Shown here piece by piece: positions 17,972 to 26,089 of a stretch of DNA of 64,000 bases (its first letter is position 1; every line of letters starts with the position of its first letter). The stretch comes from Paraburkholderia panacisoli. GTDB lineage: Bacteria; Pseudomonadota; Gammaproteobacteria; Burkholderiales; Burkholderiaceae. The notes below the pieces were generated by a model. The model made no database searches and was not told the origin of the DNA. It saw nothing but the letters and a program-made list of their open reading frames with translations. The stretch covers positions 225,788 through 289,787 of the forward strand of contig NZ_VTUZ01000009.1 in assembly GCF_008369935.1 (NCBI RefSeq), in the 5' to 3' direction. The translations under genes were made by a program, and so were the position numbers.

Positions 17972-18346
17972 TCAAACTTGAACCACGGCGAGAAGCGCCG
18001 GCACGTCGCCGATGACACGACTCTGGTGTCCCTTGCCCGTCGTATCCTCAAGCAGTATCGCGCCTCCTGCCGCGACGCGACGTCGCTCACCGTCACTGGC
18101 CTCGAACTCAATCTCCCCACTGAGAAAAAATACCCACAGGCACGTGGGCGAAGGGTGAAGGTCTCCGACCCATCCGCTGGGCACGTGCACAAATCCGTAG
18201 CGGGTCGCTGCCGCGAAATCCGACACGTCAAAGGATTCAGCGGGGGGCGCGAAGTTGCGGGTAACCAGTTCGATGTTTACCGACGCAAAATGACTTTCGC
18301 CAACCGAGTCTGAAAACAGATGTGAAAACGACAGTGCAAACGCCAC
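17972..18346 (-). CDS. Small cupin-domain protein
   Basis: A 124-residue single-domain cupin. HVPSGWVGDLHPSPTCLWVF is the first motif and FLSGEIEFEASDGERRRVAA plus LEDTTGKGHQSRVIGD the second. I selected GTG 18346 because AAGGAG lies eight bases upstream and the resulting N-terminus (ALSFSHLFSDSVGESHF) matches the style of this cupin group; longer frames lack a ribosome site. Ligand and reaction unknown; the canonical metal-ligand histidines are only partly present. Confidence 0.65.
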   Translation of the reverse strand: MAFALSFSHLFSDSVGESHFASVNIELVTRNFAPPAESFDVSDFAAATRYGFVHVPSGWVGDLHPSPTCLWVFFLSGEIEFEASDGERRRVAAGGAILLEDTTGKGHQSRVIGDVPALLAVVQV

Positions 18347-18775
18347 GGGGTTTCTCCTTCCGCGGCCTCTGTTCCAGTCGGCGTACAACGTGCACCGTCA
18401 GAGGGTCTCAGAGGTCTGTGTTATTCGGCGCCGCGCGAGACGTCGGCCGCACAACGACTCCCGTTGAGTGTCCCGCCCGCCGACCCGGGCGTCAAGGCAC
18501 GGTGACGTGCAGCGAGGGCAACGCGCCAGCACGGCGAACCGGGTCGCAGAGGTGTGTCCGCTTCGCCGGGACTATTTCTGTCCTGGCCCGAGGTAAGGCG
18601 CACGTGGCTCCGTCGGCCCCAGCTCAACGCGAAATTTTCGGTTTCAGAACTCACAAACCCGTGGTCAACATCTCGGCCATCGGCGACGTTAAGGATGCAA
18701 GAGGCGGGAACCGTCCGCCTCCCGTCGCGACCCGCGCTCCTTCGCTGGTCGGCTTTGTACCTGCTGGAGCGGAAC
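18347..18775. other. Intergenic stretch
   Basis: About 430 bases upstream of both the cupin (minus) and the small hypothetical gene (plus). Frames here are long but arginine/serine-rich shadows. Presumably divergent promoters; no distinct motif could be picked out. Confidence 0.4.
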
Positions 18776-19057
18776 ATGAAAAGCGTGAACGGGCAGTCCC
18801 TGCGTTGCCAGGTCGAGAAATGGCTCGCACCGGCTCCGGCGGCATCGGTTCATGTGACCAGATTCAGTCGCGCCCGGTTGGGCGGGCGACGATGTGTGTA
18901 CGTTGAGACGTCGTCATCACGCGGAGTGCGCGCGTTGTTCTTCTTCAGGCACGATGACGGCAGCTGGTATGTGTTTCCGCCTGCTGCCGACAGGCCGAGG
19001 GTGACTGCCGGCAGCATTGCTCGTGAGGGCTCGGCGCCGACGTCCATACCCCTGTAG
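18776..19057 (+). CDS. Hypothetical protein (93 residues)
   Basis: The ATG is preceded by GGAGCGG at a good distance. The translation begins MKSVNGQSLRCQVEKWLAPA and contains GVRALFFFRHDDGSWYVFPP, a plausible small domain. I do not recognise the family with confidence; proteins of this size and style occur in Burkholderia accessory regions. No operon partner. Confidence 0.5.
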   Translation: MKSVNGQSLRCQVEKWLAPAPAASVHVTRFSRARLGGRRCVYVETSSSRGVRALFFFRHDDGSWYVFPPAADRPRVTAGSIAREGSAPTSIPL

Positions 19058-19427
19058 CGCCGGGGACCATTGCGCGATGCGCTCGCTCCTAGCCCCGGGG
19101 GACGTCGCTCGGTGAGCCATGAGATTATTGTCGCCGGGTTGATTTCATCACTTCCCGCGTACGGCGCCGAATTGCCGGGAGGACAACACGTCGTCCCTAT
19201 TACCACAGACAGGACTCACGTCAACGGCATGCCGGGCAACACCGAGGAACCCCATGTCGACAGATAAGACGAGTCCGATGAAGCCCGTGCGTTGGAGCGC
19301 ATCGTAAGTGCCGCTCGCGACGTACAAGCCGCATCGAGCGCCCTTGAACGACACTTCGAGTCAGCTGGCGACTGGCGCGAATCGCTAAACCGAAAACCGC
19401 CCTCGTGTGACTTTCTCGCCGAAAAGA
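19058..19427. other. Intergenic stretch, possibly with a small decayed gene
   Basis: A frame from about 19278 reads DEARALERIVSAARDVQAAS and continues as a plausible helix (SALERHFESAGDWRESLN), but the ATG at 19254 that should open it lies in another frame with an early stop. Likely a broken small gene; function unknown. Confidence 0.35.
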
Positions 19428-20600
19428 TTATGTCGGAACTGCAGTGCTTGTCACACAGTGCGGCTCGCCGCTGAAGCGCACCGCCAGCGCACACAGAGCG
19501 GACAGCGTGACGAGCACGCCGAGCGTCGCGAGGGTCTGCTGGATACTACCGACTCCCTTCATCAGAAAGCCCGCAGCCACCGCGCCGACATTGCCGCCCG
19601 CGCCGATGATGCCGGCCACGCCACCCAACGCCTTACGGTCGATGAACGGCACCAGCGCGTAGGTCGCGCCGCAAGCCATGTGCGTGAACAGGCCAAAACC
19701 AGCATGGCGACCAGGGCCAGGGCGATGCTGTTCGCGTGCGCAAAGCACACGAGGCCGAGGCCTTCGCCGACCATCGGCGCGCAGAGCAGGGTCGCACGGA
19801 CGTCGAGGCCGCGATGCGCAGCCGCCTTGTCGGACAGCCAGCCACCCAACGCGCGGGCGAACAGCGCGAGCAGCCCGAAGCTGCCAGCGGCGAGGCCCGC
19901 CGCCTTCAGCGACAGGCGGAAATGGTCGACGTAATAGATCGCGGCGATGTTGTGAATGAATACCTCGACGCCGAAGCACGCCGCGTAGGTGATGAACAGC
20001 ATCCACACACGGTAGTTCGCGCAGGCCGCGCGAAAGCTCGCCCAGCCGCCCTTCTTGCCGCCGTCGATGGCAATGCCGCGCGCGCAGTGCCGCGAAGTGG
20101 CCTTGCGGGCAGTCCTGCGTGAAGCGCCAGTAGAACGCGCCCATGACCGGCATTGCCAGCGCCGGAACAAGCAGCGCGAGGCGCCACGCCGACGATTCGC
20201 CGACGCCGAGCATGATGGTCGCCGCTAGCAGCAGCGGCACGAGCGCCCGCGCGGCGCCGGCCCCGGTGTTGCCCCAGCCTGCCGTCGCCGCGTTGGCGGT
20301 GCCGACCACATTCGGCGCGAACATCATCGAGGTGTGGTACTGGCTGATGACGAAGCAGGCGCCCACCGCCCCGATGAGCAGACGGCACAGCAGGAAGCTC
20401 TCATAGCCGGTGGACAGCGCGGCGCCGAGCACGGGAAACGCACCCATGAACAACAGACCCGAATAGACCTTGCGCAGCCCATAGCGGTCGCACATCGGAC
20501 CGATCACGAGGCGCACCAGGATCGTCACGGCGACCGCGGCGATCCCGGGCACAGCGATGCCGCGTGACGCGTCGAGTCGGCGCCACAAGGTGTTGGACTG
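19428..20600 (-). pseudogene. narK: NarK/NNP-family nitrate-nitrite transporter pseudogene
   Basis: Transmembrane segments of a major-facilitator nitrate/nitrite porter are readable. Frame one gives VTILVRLVIGPMCDRYGLRK, CFVISQYHTSMMFAPNVVGT and the nitrate signature NAATAGWGNTGAGA. Near 20095 the sequence moves to another frame (YRVWMLFITYAACFGVEVFI, GGWLSDKAAAHRG, VAMLVLA), and near 19690 it returns (THMACGATYALVPFIDRKAL, GNVGAVAAGFLMKG). The first two helices are also replaced by unrelated sequence. Two frameshifts plus a missing N-terminus make it non-functional. Confidence 0.85.
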
Positions 20601-20702
20601 TGGCGATGCACGGCGTTGGTGCAGTGCAGCGCTGTTTTCGTGCGATAAGACGAGGCGGTGCGCGCGGTCGACCTCCATGGTGCCGGATCGGGTTCCGTCC
20701 AT

Positions 20703-21143
20703 GGCTTCGCAGGACCATAGAATCCGCCAAGGCCAAAGCTATTGGATTCCTTTCATGTCCACGCCGATCGTGACCATGCCGTCAGCCGAAGGCTTCGACG
20801 CGTTGCCGCATTTCCAGGTGGACTCGCTACCGGCTGTCCACCGGCCTTTGGTAATCATATAGACGACTCGTTCGGCAGCCGTCGCTAGTAGGGGATCCGG
20901 TCAGCGTCATCGCCCTTCATCAAAATCGACGTTTGAGCAACACGTCGTCGAATTGTCCAGCTCCACCGTCAGGGCCATAGCCCGGGTAGCACGCGGCAAA
21001 ACCGGTCAAGGAGATTTCCTGCGGTCAACGTCTCACTGATTGATGGCATGACTATTGCTGTGAGTCGGGGCGAGGTCAACGGTGGCCTCAGCGCATCAAA
21101 TGTTCACCAGGCCGCTCGTCTTGAGCGACCCGCAGGGACAAAG
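20703..21143. other. Intergenic stretch before the PilJ-type gene
   Basis: About 440 bases. A 35-codon frame from ATG 20757 (MSTPIVTMPSAEGFDALPHF) is open but unsupported. It ends in TTTGGTAATCATATAG, resembling the terminal repeat of the element at 36 kb; that may be chance. Confidence 0.35.
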
Positions 21144-21209
21144 GCGTCCCGAGTGCCAGCTGCGCGACCGAGCAATCGGGGGCGCGGTTGCCCTCGGGAC
21201 GCTTTTTTT
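21144..21209 (+). terminator. Terminator or antitermination leader upstream of the PilJ-domain gene
   Basis: GCGTCCCGAG (21144-21153) and CTCGGGACGC (21193-21202) pair perfectly over 10 bp, followed by seven T. The 39-base loop contains a smaller hairpin (CCGA-GCAA-TCGG). It ends 81 bases before the ATG of the next gene on the same strand, where a plain terminator would block that gene, so conditional readthrough is plausible. Confidence 0.55.
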
Positions 21210-21290
21210 GCGTATAACGCGTCGCCGCGAGTCCCGCTTGGGTCCACGCTGTGCGATTGGATCAACGGTCTCGGGAGAGTCGCCTTCACG

Positions 21291-22016
21291 ATGAAACAGC
21301 AGACAACCCTAAGTCTCGATGCCGTCTCCGGACAGGTCATTGGAGAGCTCATCAATCTGGCGGGCCGGCAGCGGATGCTCTCGCAACGCATCGTGCTGCA
21401 CGTACTGCTCGCGTCGCATGGCGATTGCTCTGCGCTTGCCGCCGTTCGCGACTGCCTTGCTACGTTTACTCAAGCGCATGCCGATCTGGTGAGCGGCAAC
21501 GAGCGCTTGCCGGGCGTGTTTTCACAAGCACTGCGTGAACTCTATTTCGGCAATCGCAAGGCCGACGAGCGGATTCAGCAATTTATCGCCCACGTGAACC
21601 GAGCGGTCGCGGGCGTCGAGTCGGGACGTGCGGAAGACCGGGGCCTCGTGGACGCCCTCGTCACCCAGGCGACGCCGCTGCTCGACCTTCTGCAGGACAT
21701 CACGCTCGCGTATCAACACGAGATGCGCGGCATCGAAGCGGCCGCGCTCAAGCGGCAGGCCGACATCGCCGAGCGGCTCGGCAGCATTTCGATGCAGGCC
21801 AATATCGTTGCGCTCAACGCGCGCATCTCGGCCGCGCGAGCGGGTCAATTCGGACGCGAATTCGCGGTGATCACGACCGTGCTCGCAGACATCATCAAAG
21901 AGATGGACGGGCTGATTCAAAGCGTCGTCGATACCCGCGGCGCTGGCGATATGCCGCCGCGGCGCGGCGTCCCAATTCGGGATTGGCATACCCGTGCGGA
22001 CCGCCCAGTTCAATAG
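21291..22016 (+). CDS. Type IV pili MCP N-terminal (PilJ-type) domain protein with MCP-like tail
   Basis: A 241-residue soluble protein. Residues ~15-130 contain INLAGRQRMLSQRIVLHVLL, the hallmark of the PilJ/NarX-type sensory domain (INLAGRQRMLSQR). Residues ~160-210 contain SISMQANIVALNARISAARA and GREFAVITTVLADIIKEMD, a short piece like the tip of a chemoreceptor signalling domain. There is no membrane segment and no HAMP domain. The narK pseudogene nearby and the conditional-terminator-like leader suggest a former nitrate-response module in which this protein sensed nitrate/nitrite; that is inference. Confidence 0.65.
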   Translation: MKQQTTLSLDAVSGQVIGELINLAGRQRMLSQRIVLHVLLASHGDCSALAAVRDCLATFTQAHADLVSGNERLPGVFSQALRELYFGNRKADERIQQFIAHVNRAVAGVESGRAEDRGLVDALVTQATPLLDLLQDITLAYQHEMRGIEAAALKRQADIAERLGSISMQANIVALNARISAARAGQFGREFAVITTVLADIIKEMDGLIQSVVDTRGAGDMPPRRGVPIRDWHTRADRPVQ

Positions 22017-22733
22017 GATGTTGTCACGTCAAGGTGTCCGCGCCGTAGTAGTGCGATGGACGGAGCTTTTCTTAAAAGCCGGACGGATTGATGAGATGGT
22101 CACTCCGCCCCACAAGGGGATTACGCTCGCGGAGTATTTCCTTACGCGGAGAAGCCATCATGCAAGAAGTTACCCTTTCGCCTGACGCGGGCGAACAGTC
22201 AGGTAGAACACCCCGAGGATGTCTGGACGCGAGCGTTGTGCGATGCGTGCTGATGCCCTGGCTGCGGAAGAAGCAGTCGCTGCCCGGTCCAATCGTTGCG
22301 CAGGCCGAAGCCTGGGCGGCCGGTTGCCAGGACACCGTACCGAGACCTGATGCCCACGGAAGCCGCATCACCGTTCGTTCGCCTCTCGCGTGACGTCATC
22401 TTCAGTCGCGCAGCGCTGTGCCGTCACGTCGAGGAAGAGCCTTTTTCCCTCTCGGGCAGCACCGTGCGTAGTGCACCACGCCCTGCCCGCAAGATGGCTC
22501 AGGAAAACGCAATGCGGCTCGACGCCGCTCCCGCCGAACAGCCGTCCCTCTTCTAAGCGCCGCGGCGTGCCCGGTGCGAAGCACGTGCCCGACGCCGAAA
22601 AAATTCTGTCCACCCGCACACACGCATTTCTGCTTCGAGCGACTACAGTTAAGTAGTAGGGAGACTGTTGTGCCCGTGGAGCCAGTCCGCCTCACGGTTG
22701 CGGGCGGCATGCAGTACGAAGGTGTGAAAGAAA
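22017..22733. other. Gene-poor stretch with a few weak small frames
   Basis: About 700 bases. One frame from ATG 22160 (78 codons, MQEVTLSPDAGEQSG...) has a reasonable GGAGAAG site but an uninformative translation. Another ends in AEQPSLF, which by itself could be a clamp-binding-like tail, without other support. Confidence 0.35.
22160..22393 (+). CDS. Small hypothetical protein, doubtful
   Basis: 77 residues, ATG preceded by GCGGAGAAG. The translation includes SVVRCVLMPWLRKKQSLPGP and has no recognised domain. It is kept only because the ribosome site is good; it may not be real. Confidence 0.25.
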   Translation: MQEVTLSPDAGEQSGRTPRGCLDASVVRCVLMPWLRKKQSLPGPIVAQAEAWAAGCQDTVPRPDAHGSRITVRSPLA

Positions 22734-23708
22734 ATGAAGTTGTTCATCTGCGCACTGCTGTTTGCCGCCGCGTCTCTCTGCGCGCGTGCTGACACTCCAT
22801 TGCTCCATTCTCCCAGCGTGCTCGTGTACGACGTCGCGCGCGGCGAAGTCCTGCTCGAAAAGAACGCTGACGACGTTCGACCCATCGCGTCGCTGACGAA
22901 ACTGTTGACGGCGATGGTCGTCATTGACCACGCACAGGCGATGGCGGACACCCTGACAATTGGCGACGCCGACATCGACCGGCTCAAGCACTCGGGTTCC
23001 CGCCTCCCTGTCGGCGCGTCGCTCGACCGCGAGGAGATGCTGCGCCTCGCGCTCATGTCATCCGAAAACCGTGCAGCGTCCGCCCTGTCACGCTCCTTCC
23101 CGGGCGGCCAGTCCGCGTTCATCCAGCAGATGAATCTGAAAGCGCACGCGCTGCACATGACCGACACGCATTTCGACGATCCGACGGGCCTCTCGCCGGA
23201 CAATGTCTCGACGGCGCGCGATATCGCCAAGATGGCGAACGCGGCTTCGCACTATCCGATGATCAGCTCGTTCACCACGCTGACCGCGTACGAACAGGCA
23301 ATCGGCAGCCGCACCAGGTTCTATCACAATACCGATCCGGTCGTCCGCTGGGCGGACTGGGACGTTCAGCTCGCAAAAACCGGTTACACGCGGGAGGCCG
23401 GACGCTGCATCGTAGTCGACGTCGCCATGCCGGGTGGCCCGCTGATCATTGCGCTGTTGGGCGCAAAGTCGTCCGGCGCCCGTGCCGCCGATCTGGCGGC
23501 GATCCGCAACTGGCTGAACGGCGATCAGCCGCCCGTCGCCGTGCCTCGCCTGTATTACGTCTCTGCACGTTCACATCATCATCCAACCATCGCCAGTCAG
23601 GCGCAGCGCGTGAAGGTGCGATTCTCATCCTCCTCGCGAACCGTGTCGGCTGTCCCGCCACGTCACCACGCGTCGCATCGGATCCGTGCCAGTCGAGCCG
23701 GAGCGTAG
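22734..23708 (+). CDS. pbpG: D-alanyl-D-alanine endopeptidase (PBP7/DacA family)
   Basis: A 324-residue periplasmic S11-family serine peptidase acting on peptidoglycan cross-links. A signal peptide covers residues 1-19 (cleavage after ARA). Motifs are S53-LTK, S110-E-N112 and K215-T-G217, in the right order and spacing. The catalytic core ends near residue 265. The remaining ~60 residues are a basic, serine/histidine-rich tail (HHHPTIASQAQRVKVRFSSS) of unusual composition for PBP7, possibly a frame-altered or foreign C-terminus. No SD better than AAGGTG is seen. Confidence 0.85.
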   Translation: MKLFICALLFAAASLCARADTPLLHSPSVLVYDVARGEVLLEKNADDVRPIASLTKLLTAMVVIDHAQAMADTLTIGDADIDRLKHSGSRLPVGASLDREEMLRLALMSSENRAASALSRSFPGGQSAFIQQMNLKAHALHMTDTHFDDPTGLSPDNVSTARDIAKMANAASHYPMISSFTTLTAYEQAIGSRTRFYHNTDPVVRWADWDVQLAKTGYTREAGRCIVVDVAMPGGPLIIALLGAKSSGARAADLAAIRNWLNGDQPPVAVPRLYYVSARSHHHPTIASQAQRVKVRFSSSSRTVSAVPPRHHASHRIRASRAGA

Positions 23709-24199
23709 GGGTGCCCGAACTGTCGCGACTCAAATACGCCGCAAGGCAACTCGTCGTGGCGGCCTTCACCGACTCACTCAGTAACCTCGCGGAGTCGCTG
23801 AAGCTGTACCGCCCCAGAACCGTGCGGGCCGGATAACCGCTGCCCCGCACGCGATCTGATTTTCGCCGCCCGGCGTCCGCGCGGCCTGTGGCACGAAGAA
23901 CAGCCCTACACCGTTCCACGCCGCGTATTTTTTCCCTTTGCAGCGTCAACCCATGTCGTCAAGGTTGCGCTATAGGCGGCAGCGCTGAATTTTTCGTGGA
24001 CCGTCGAGAGCGTACAAAACTTGGGGAGGTCGATTTCGTCAGGGCTCCATGACTCACGGCACGTTGCACGGTCTGTGCTGTCCGTTTGCCAGAGCACGCC
24101 TGCTGACGCTGGCCTGATGCATTTTCCGCAACCCGAGTCGGCAATCTTGAGCGCCGAGATGCGACGCGGCGAGAATTCCCCGTTCAAAACCGCTACCCT
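23709..24199. other. Intergenic stretch merging into insertion-sequence debris
   Basis: About 490 bases with no supportable gene. The right end is continuous with decayed DNA downstream of the IS6-type transposase fragment. Confidence 0.4.
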
Positions 24200-24447
24200 G
24201 ACCGTTCGGCCACCACGCAGCATCACGGACACTTTGCCGAAGTGCCCAGGTAGAACCTGGCTTGCCACGCGCGGCTCTGGCGCGACGCGCAAACTGCGTA
24301 CCGAACTGGTCGCACCATTGACGCACCGTCTCGTCGCTCACCGTCACGCCATGTTCGAGCAGCAACTCCTCGATGTCGCGCAGGCTCAGATTGAAGCGGC
24401 ACAGGTTTCGGAGCTTTATTACTCATCGGCATGAAATCTGTACGCAA
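24200..24447 (-). pseudogene. IS6-family transposase fragment
   Basis: On the minus strand the sequence reads LCRFNLSLRDIEELLLEHGV and VSDETVRQWCDQFGTQFAR, the N-terminal block of IS6/IS26-type transposases, with a frame change at the upstream end and breakdown soon after RAARGKPGSTW. Only about 70 of some 230 residues remain, with no terminal repeats visible. Confidence 0.7.
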
Positions 24448-24556
24448 TAGAGCTTAAACGTCGGTCATTTCGCTTAACGACGCAGACCGACCTGCCCCGG
24501 CTGACCATTTCGTCCGAAGGCGCAGTATCGACAGGCTGCAAAGCAATCTGTCGCCG

Positions 24557-24931
24557 CTACCGAAGCGAATAAACGAGCGACGGGGAGGACCGATTGCTTG
24601 TCAGTGCGGAGTACGTGGCGCCACGGGACGATCGACCTGAGAAAGCAGTCAGTGGCTTGGCACCGACCTCAGCGGCCAGTATGGGGCGACGTATGCGTTT
24701 TGTGAAATAGTGCTTGCACGAGACGATCGCCCACTCTCGGTGTGGGGCAGACTTCGCACCGGCTCCGGCCAGCTTGCCTTCCCGGTCGGCCTTCACCCAG
24801 TTGTACAGCGTCTGCTCAACCACTCCCAGTGTCGCCGCCACCGCTGCCATACTTTGTCCGGCCTTGACCAGCCACACCGCTTCCAGCTTGAACTCGAGCG
24901 TGTACTGCGCTCGCTTTGCCTTGCTTGTCAT
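24557..24931 (-). pseudogene. IS3-family OrfA (transposase HTH subunit), truncated
   Basis: MTSKAKRAQYTLEFKLEAVW, LVKAGQSMAAVAATLGVVEQ and TLYNWVKADREGKLAGAG form the helix-turn-helix OrfA of an IS3-family element. After about residue 60 the expected leucine-zipper region is replaced by unrelated sequence. No OrfB is present. It lies immediately upstream of the FAA-hydrolase gene end and marks an old insertion or deletion boundary. Confidence 0.75.
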
Positions 24932-25034
24932 CGTTCTTCTCCTTGCTTGAGCTTACCTGCTCAGCAAGGGATTCGTTTTTCGGCGGCAAGCTCACCCCAA
25001 CTTTTGCACGCCCTCTATTGCGACAAAAACCCAA

Positions 25035-25892
25035 CTATTCATCCGCGATGGGGTTAGTCAAACGACCGAGTCCATCCGCGGTCACAATACAAGTGTCACC
25101 CGGCTTCATCCATAGCGGCGGCGTATGTGCTACCCCGACGCCAGCTGGAGTACCTGAAACGATCAGGTCACCGGGGGATAGCGTCATCACTTCACTGATA
25201 GTTTCAATGAGTGTCGCGACATCAAAGATCATTTCGTCTGTGCTACTTTCCTGGACGATCTCTCCATTCAGAAGTGTCTGTAATTGCAATCCCTTTGCGC
25301 CCGCGGGCAACTCATCCGCCGTGACGATGTAAGGGCCGAACGAGCCCGTGCCGTCGAAGTTCTTGCCAATGGTCCATTGAGGCGTACGCGTTTGATAGTC
25401 GCGCAGGGATGCGTCATTGAACAACGAGTATCCGAAGACGTGATCTAACGCCGAGACCTTCGGAATTGCCCGTCCACCTTTTCCGATGACGATTACTATC
25501 TCGCCTTCATAGTCGAGGTTCCTGGAGACCCTGGGCCGTAAGATAGGTTGTCGGTGTCCGATGAGGCTTGAGGCGAAGCGCGAGAAAATGGTCGGGTAAT
25601 CAGATTGTACGGACCCCGTCTCGTTCGTATGATCGCGATAGTTCAGCCCGATGCAGACGATTTTCGAAGGTGAGATAAGTGGGGGTAGATGGTCAACGTC
25701 TTCGAAGGCGACAGGTTCTCCCTGTAAAAGACACTCGCAAAGCGAAGCGACCGCCTCGTCGCCGGCAAGTAGGGCGTCGCTTAGGTCACCAAATTCAGGA
25801 ATATCGGTGAGAAAGCGGCCGAAGAATTCCTCTCCTTCCGCTGCCGCAGCCAGCCCCACGTGACCGTTTCTGATAAAGCGTAGGTATTTCAT
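25035..25892 (-). CDS. Fumarylacetoacetate hydrolase (FAH) family protein
   Basis: A 285-residue FAH-fold enzyme: a small N-terminal domain (1-70) then the catalytic fold with IVCIGLNYRDHTNETG, the metal ligands in LDYEGEIVIVIGKGGRAIP (two Glu) and in FNDASLRDYQ (Asp), the family's GKNFDGTGSFGPYIV, and the C-terminal SPGDLIVSGTPAGVG. Members are hydrolases, decarboxylases or hydratases of 2-oxo/enol acids, with Mg. It lies about 200 bases downstream of the large FAD/Fe-S dehydrogenase on the same strand. A pathway from a 2-hydroxyacid through a 2-oxoacid is plausible; the substrate is not known. Confidence 0.85.
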   Translation of the reverse strand: MKYLRFIRNGHVGLAAAAEGEEFFGRFLTDIPEFGDLSDALLAGDEAVASLCECLLQGEPVAFEDVDHLPPLISPSKIVCIGLNYRDHTNETGSVQSDYPTIFSRFASSLIGHRQPILRPRVSRNLDYEGEIVIVIGKGGRAIPKVSALDHVFGYSLFNDASLRDYQTRTPQWTIGKNFDGTGSFGPYIVTADELPAGAKGLQLQTLLNGEIVQESSTDEMIFDVATLIETISEVMTLSPGDLIVSGTPAGVGVAHTPPLWMKPGDTCIVTADGLGRLTNPIADE

Positions 25893-26089
25893 TGTCCAGG
25901 TTCCGAGTTGAATCGAGATTGCGCGGAGTTAGCTCTAAACGCTACGAGGTACAGTCTCGCGAAGCGATGCCAAGGGTTGGTCCCAGTCTCGAGGGTTGTG
26001 CACGCCTCGAATCAGCACTCGACTTTCGTTTGACAGCATGCAGCGTTTTCGCGTATCGCTATTACATATCGAGGTATGGGAAATCCGGG

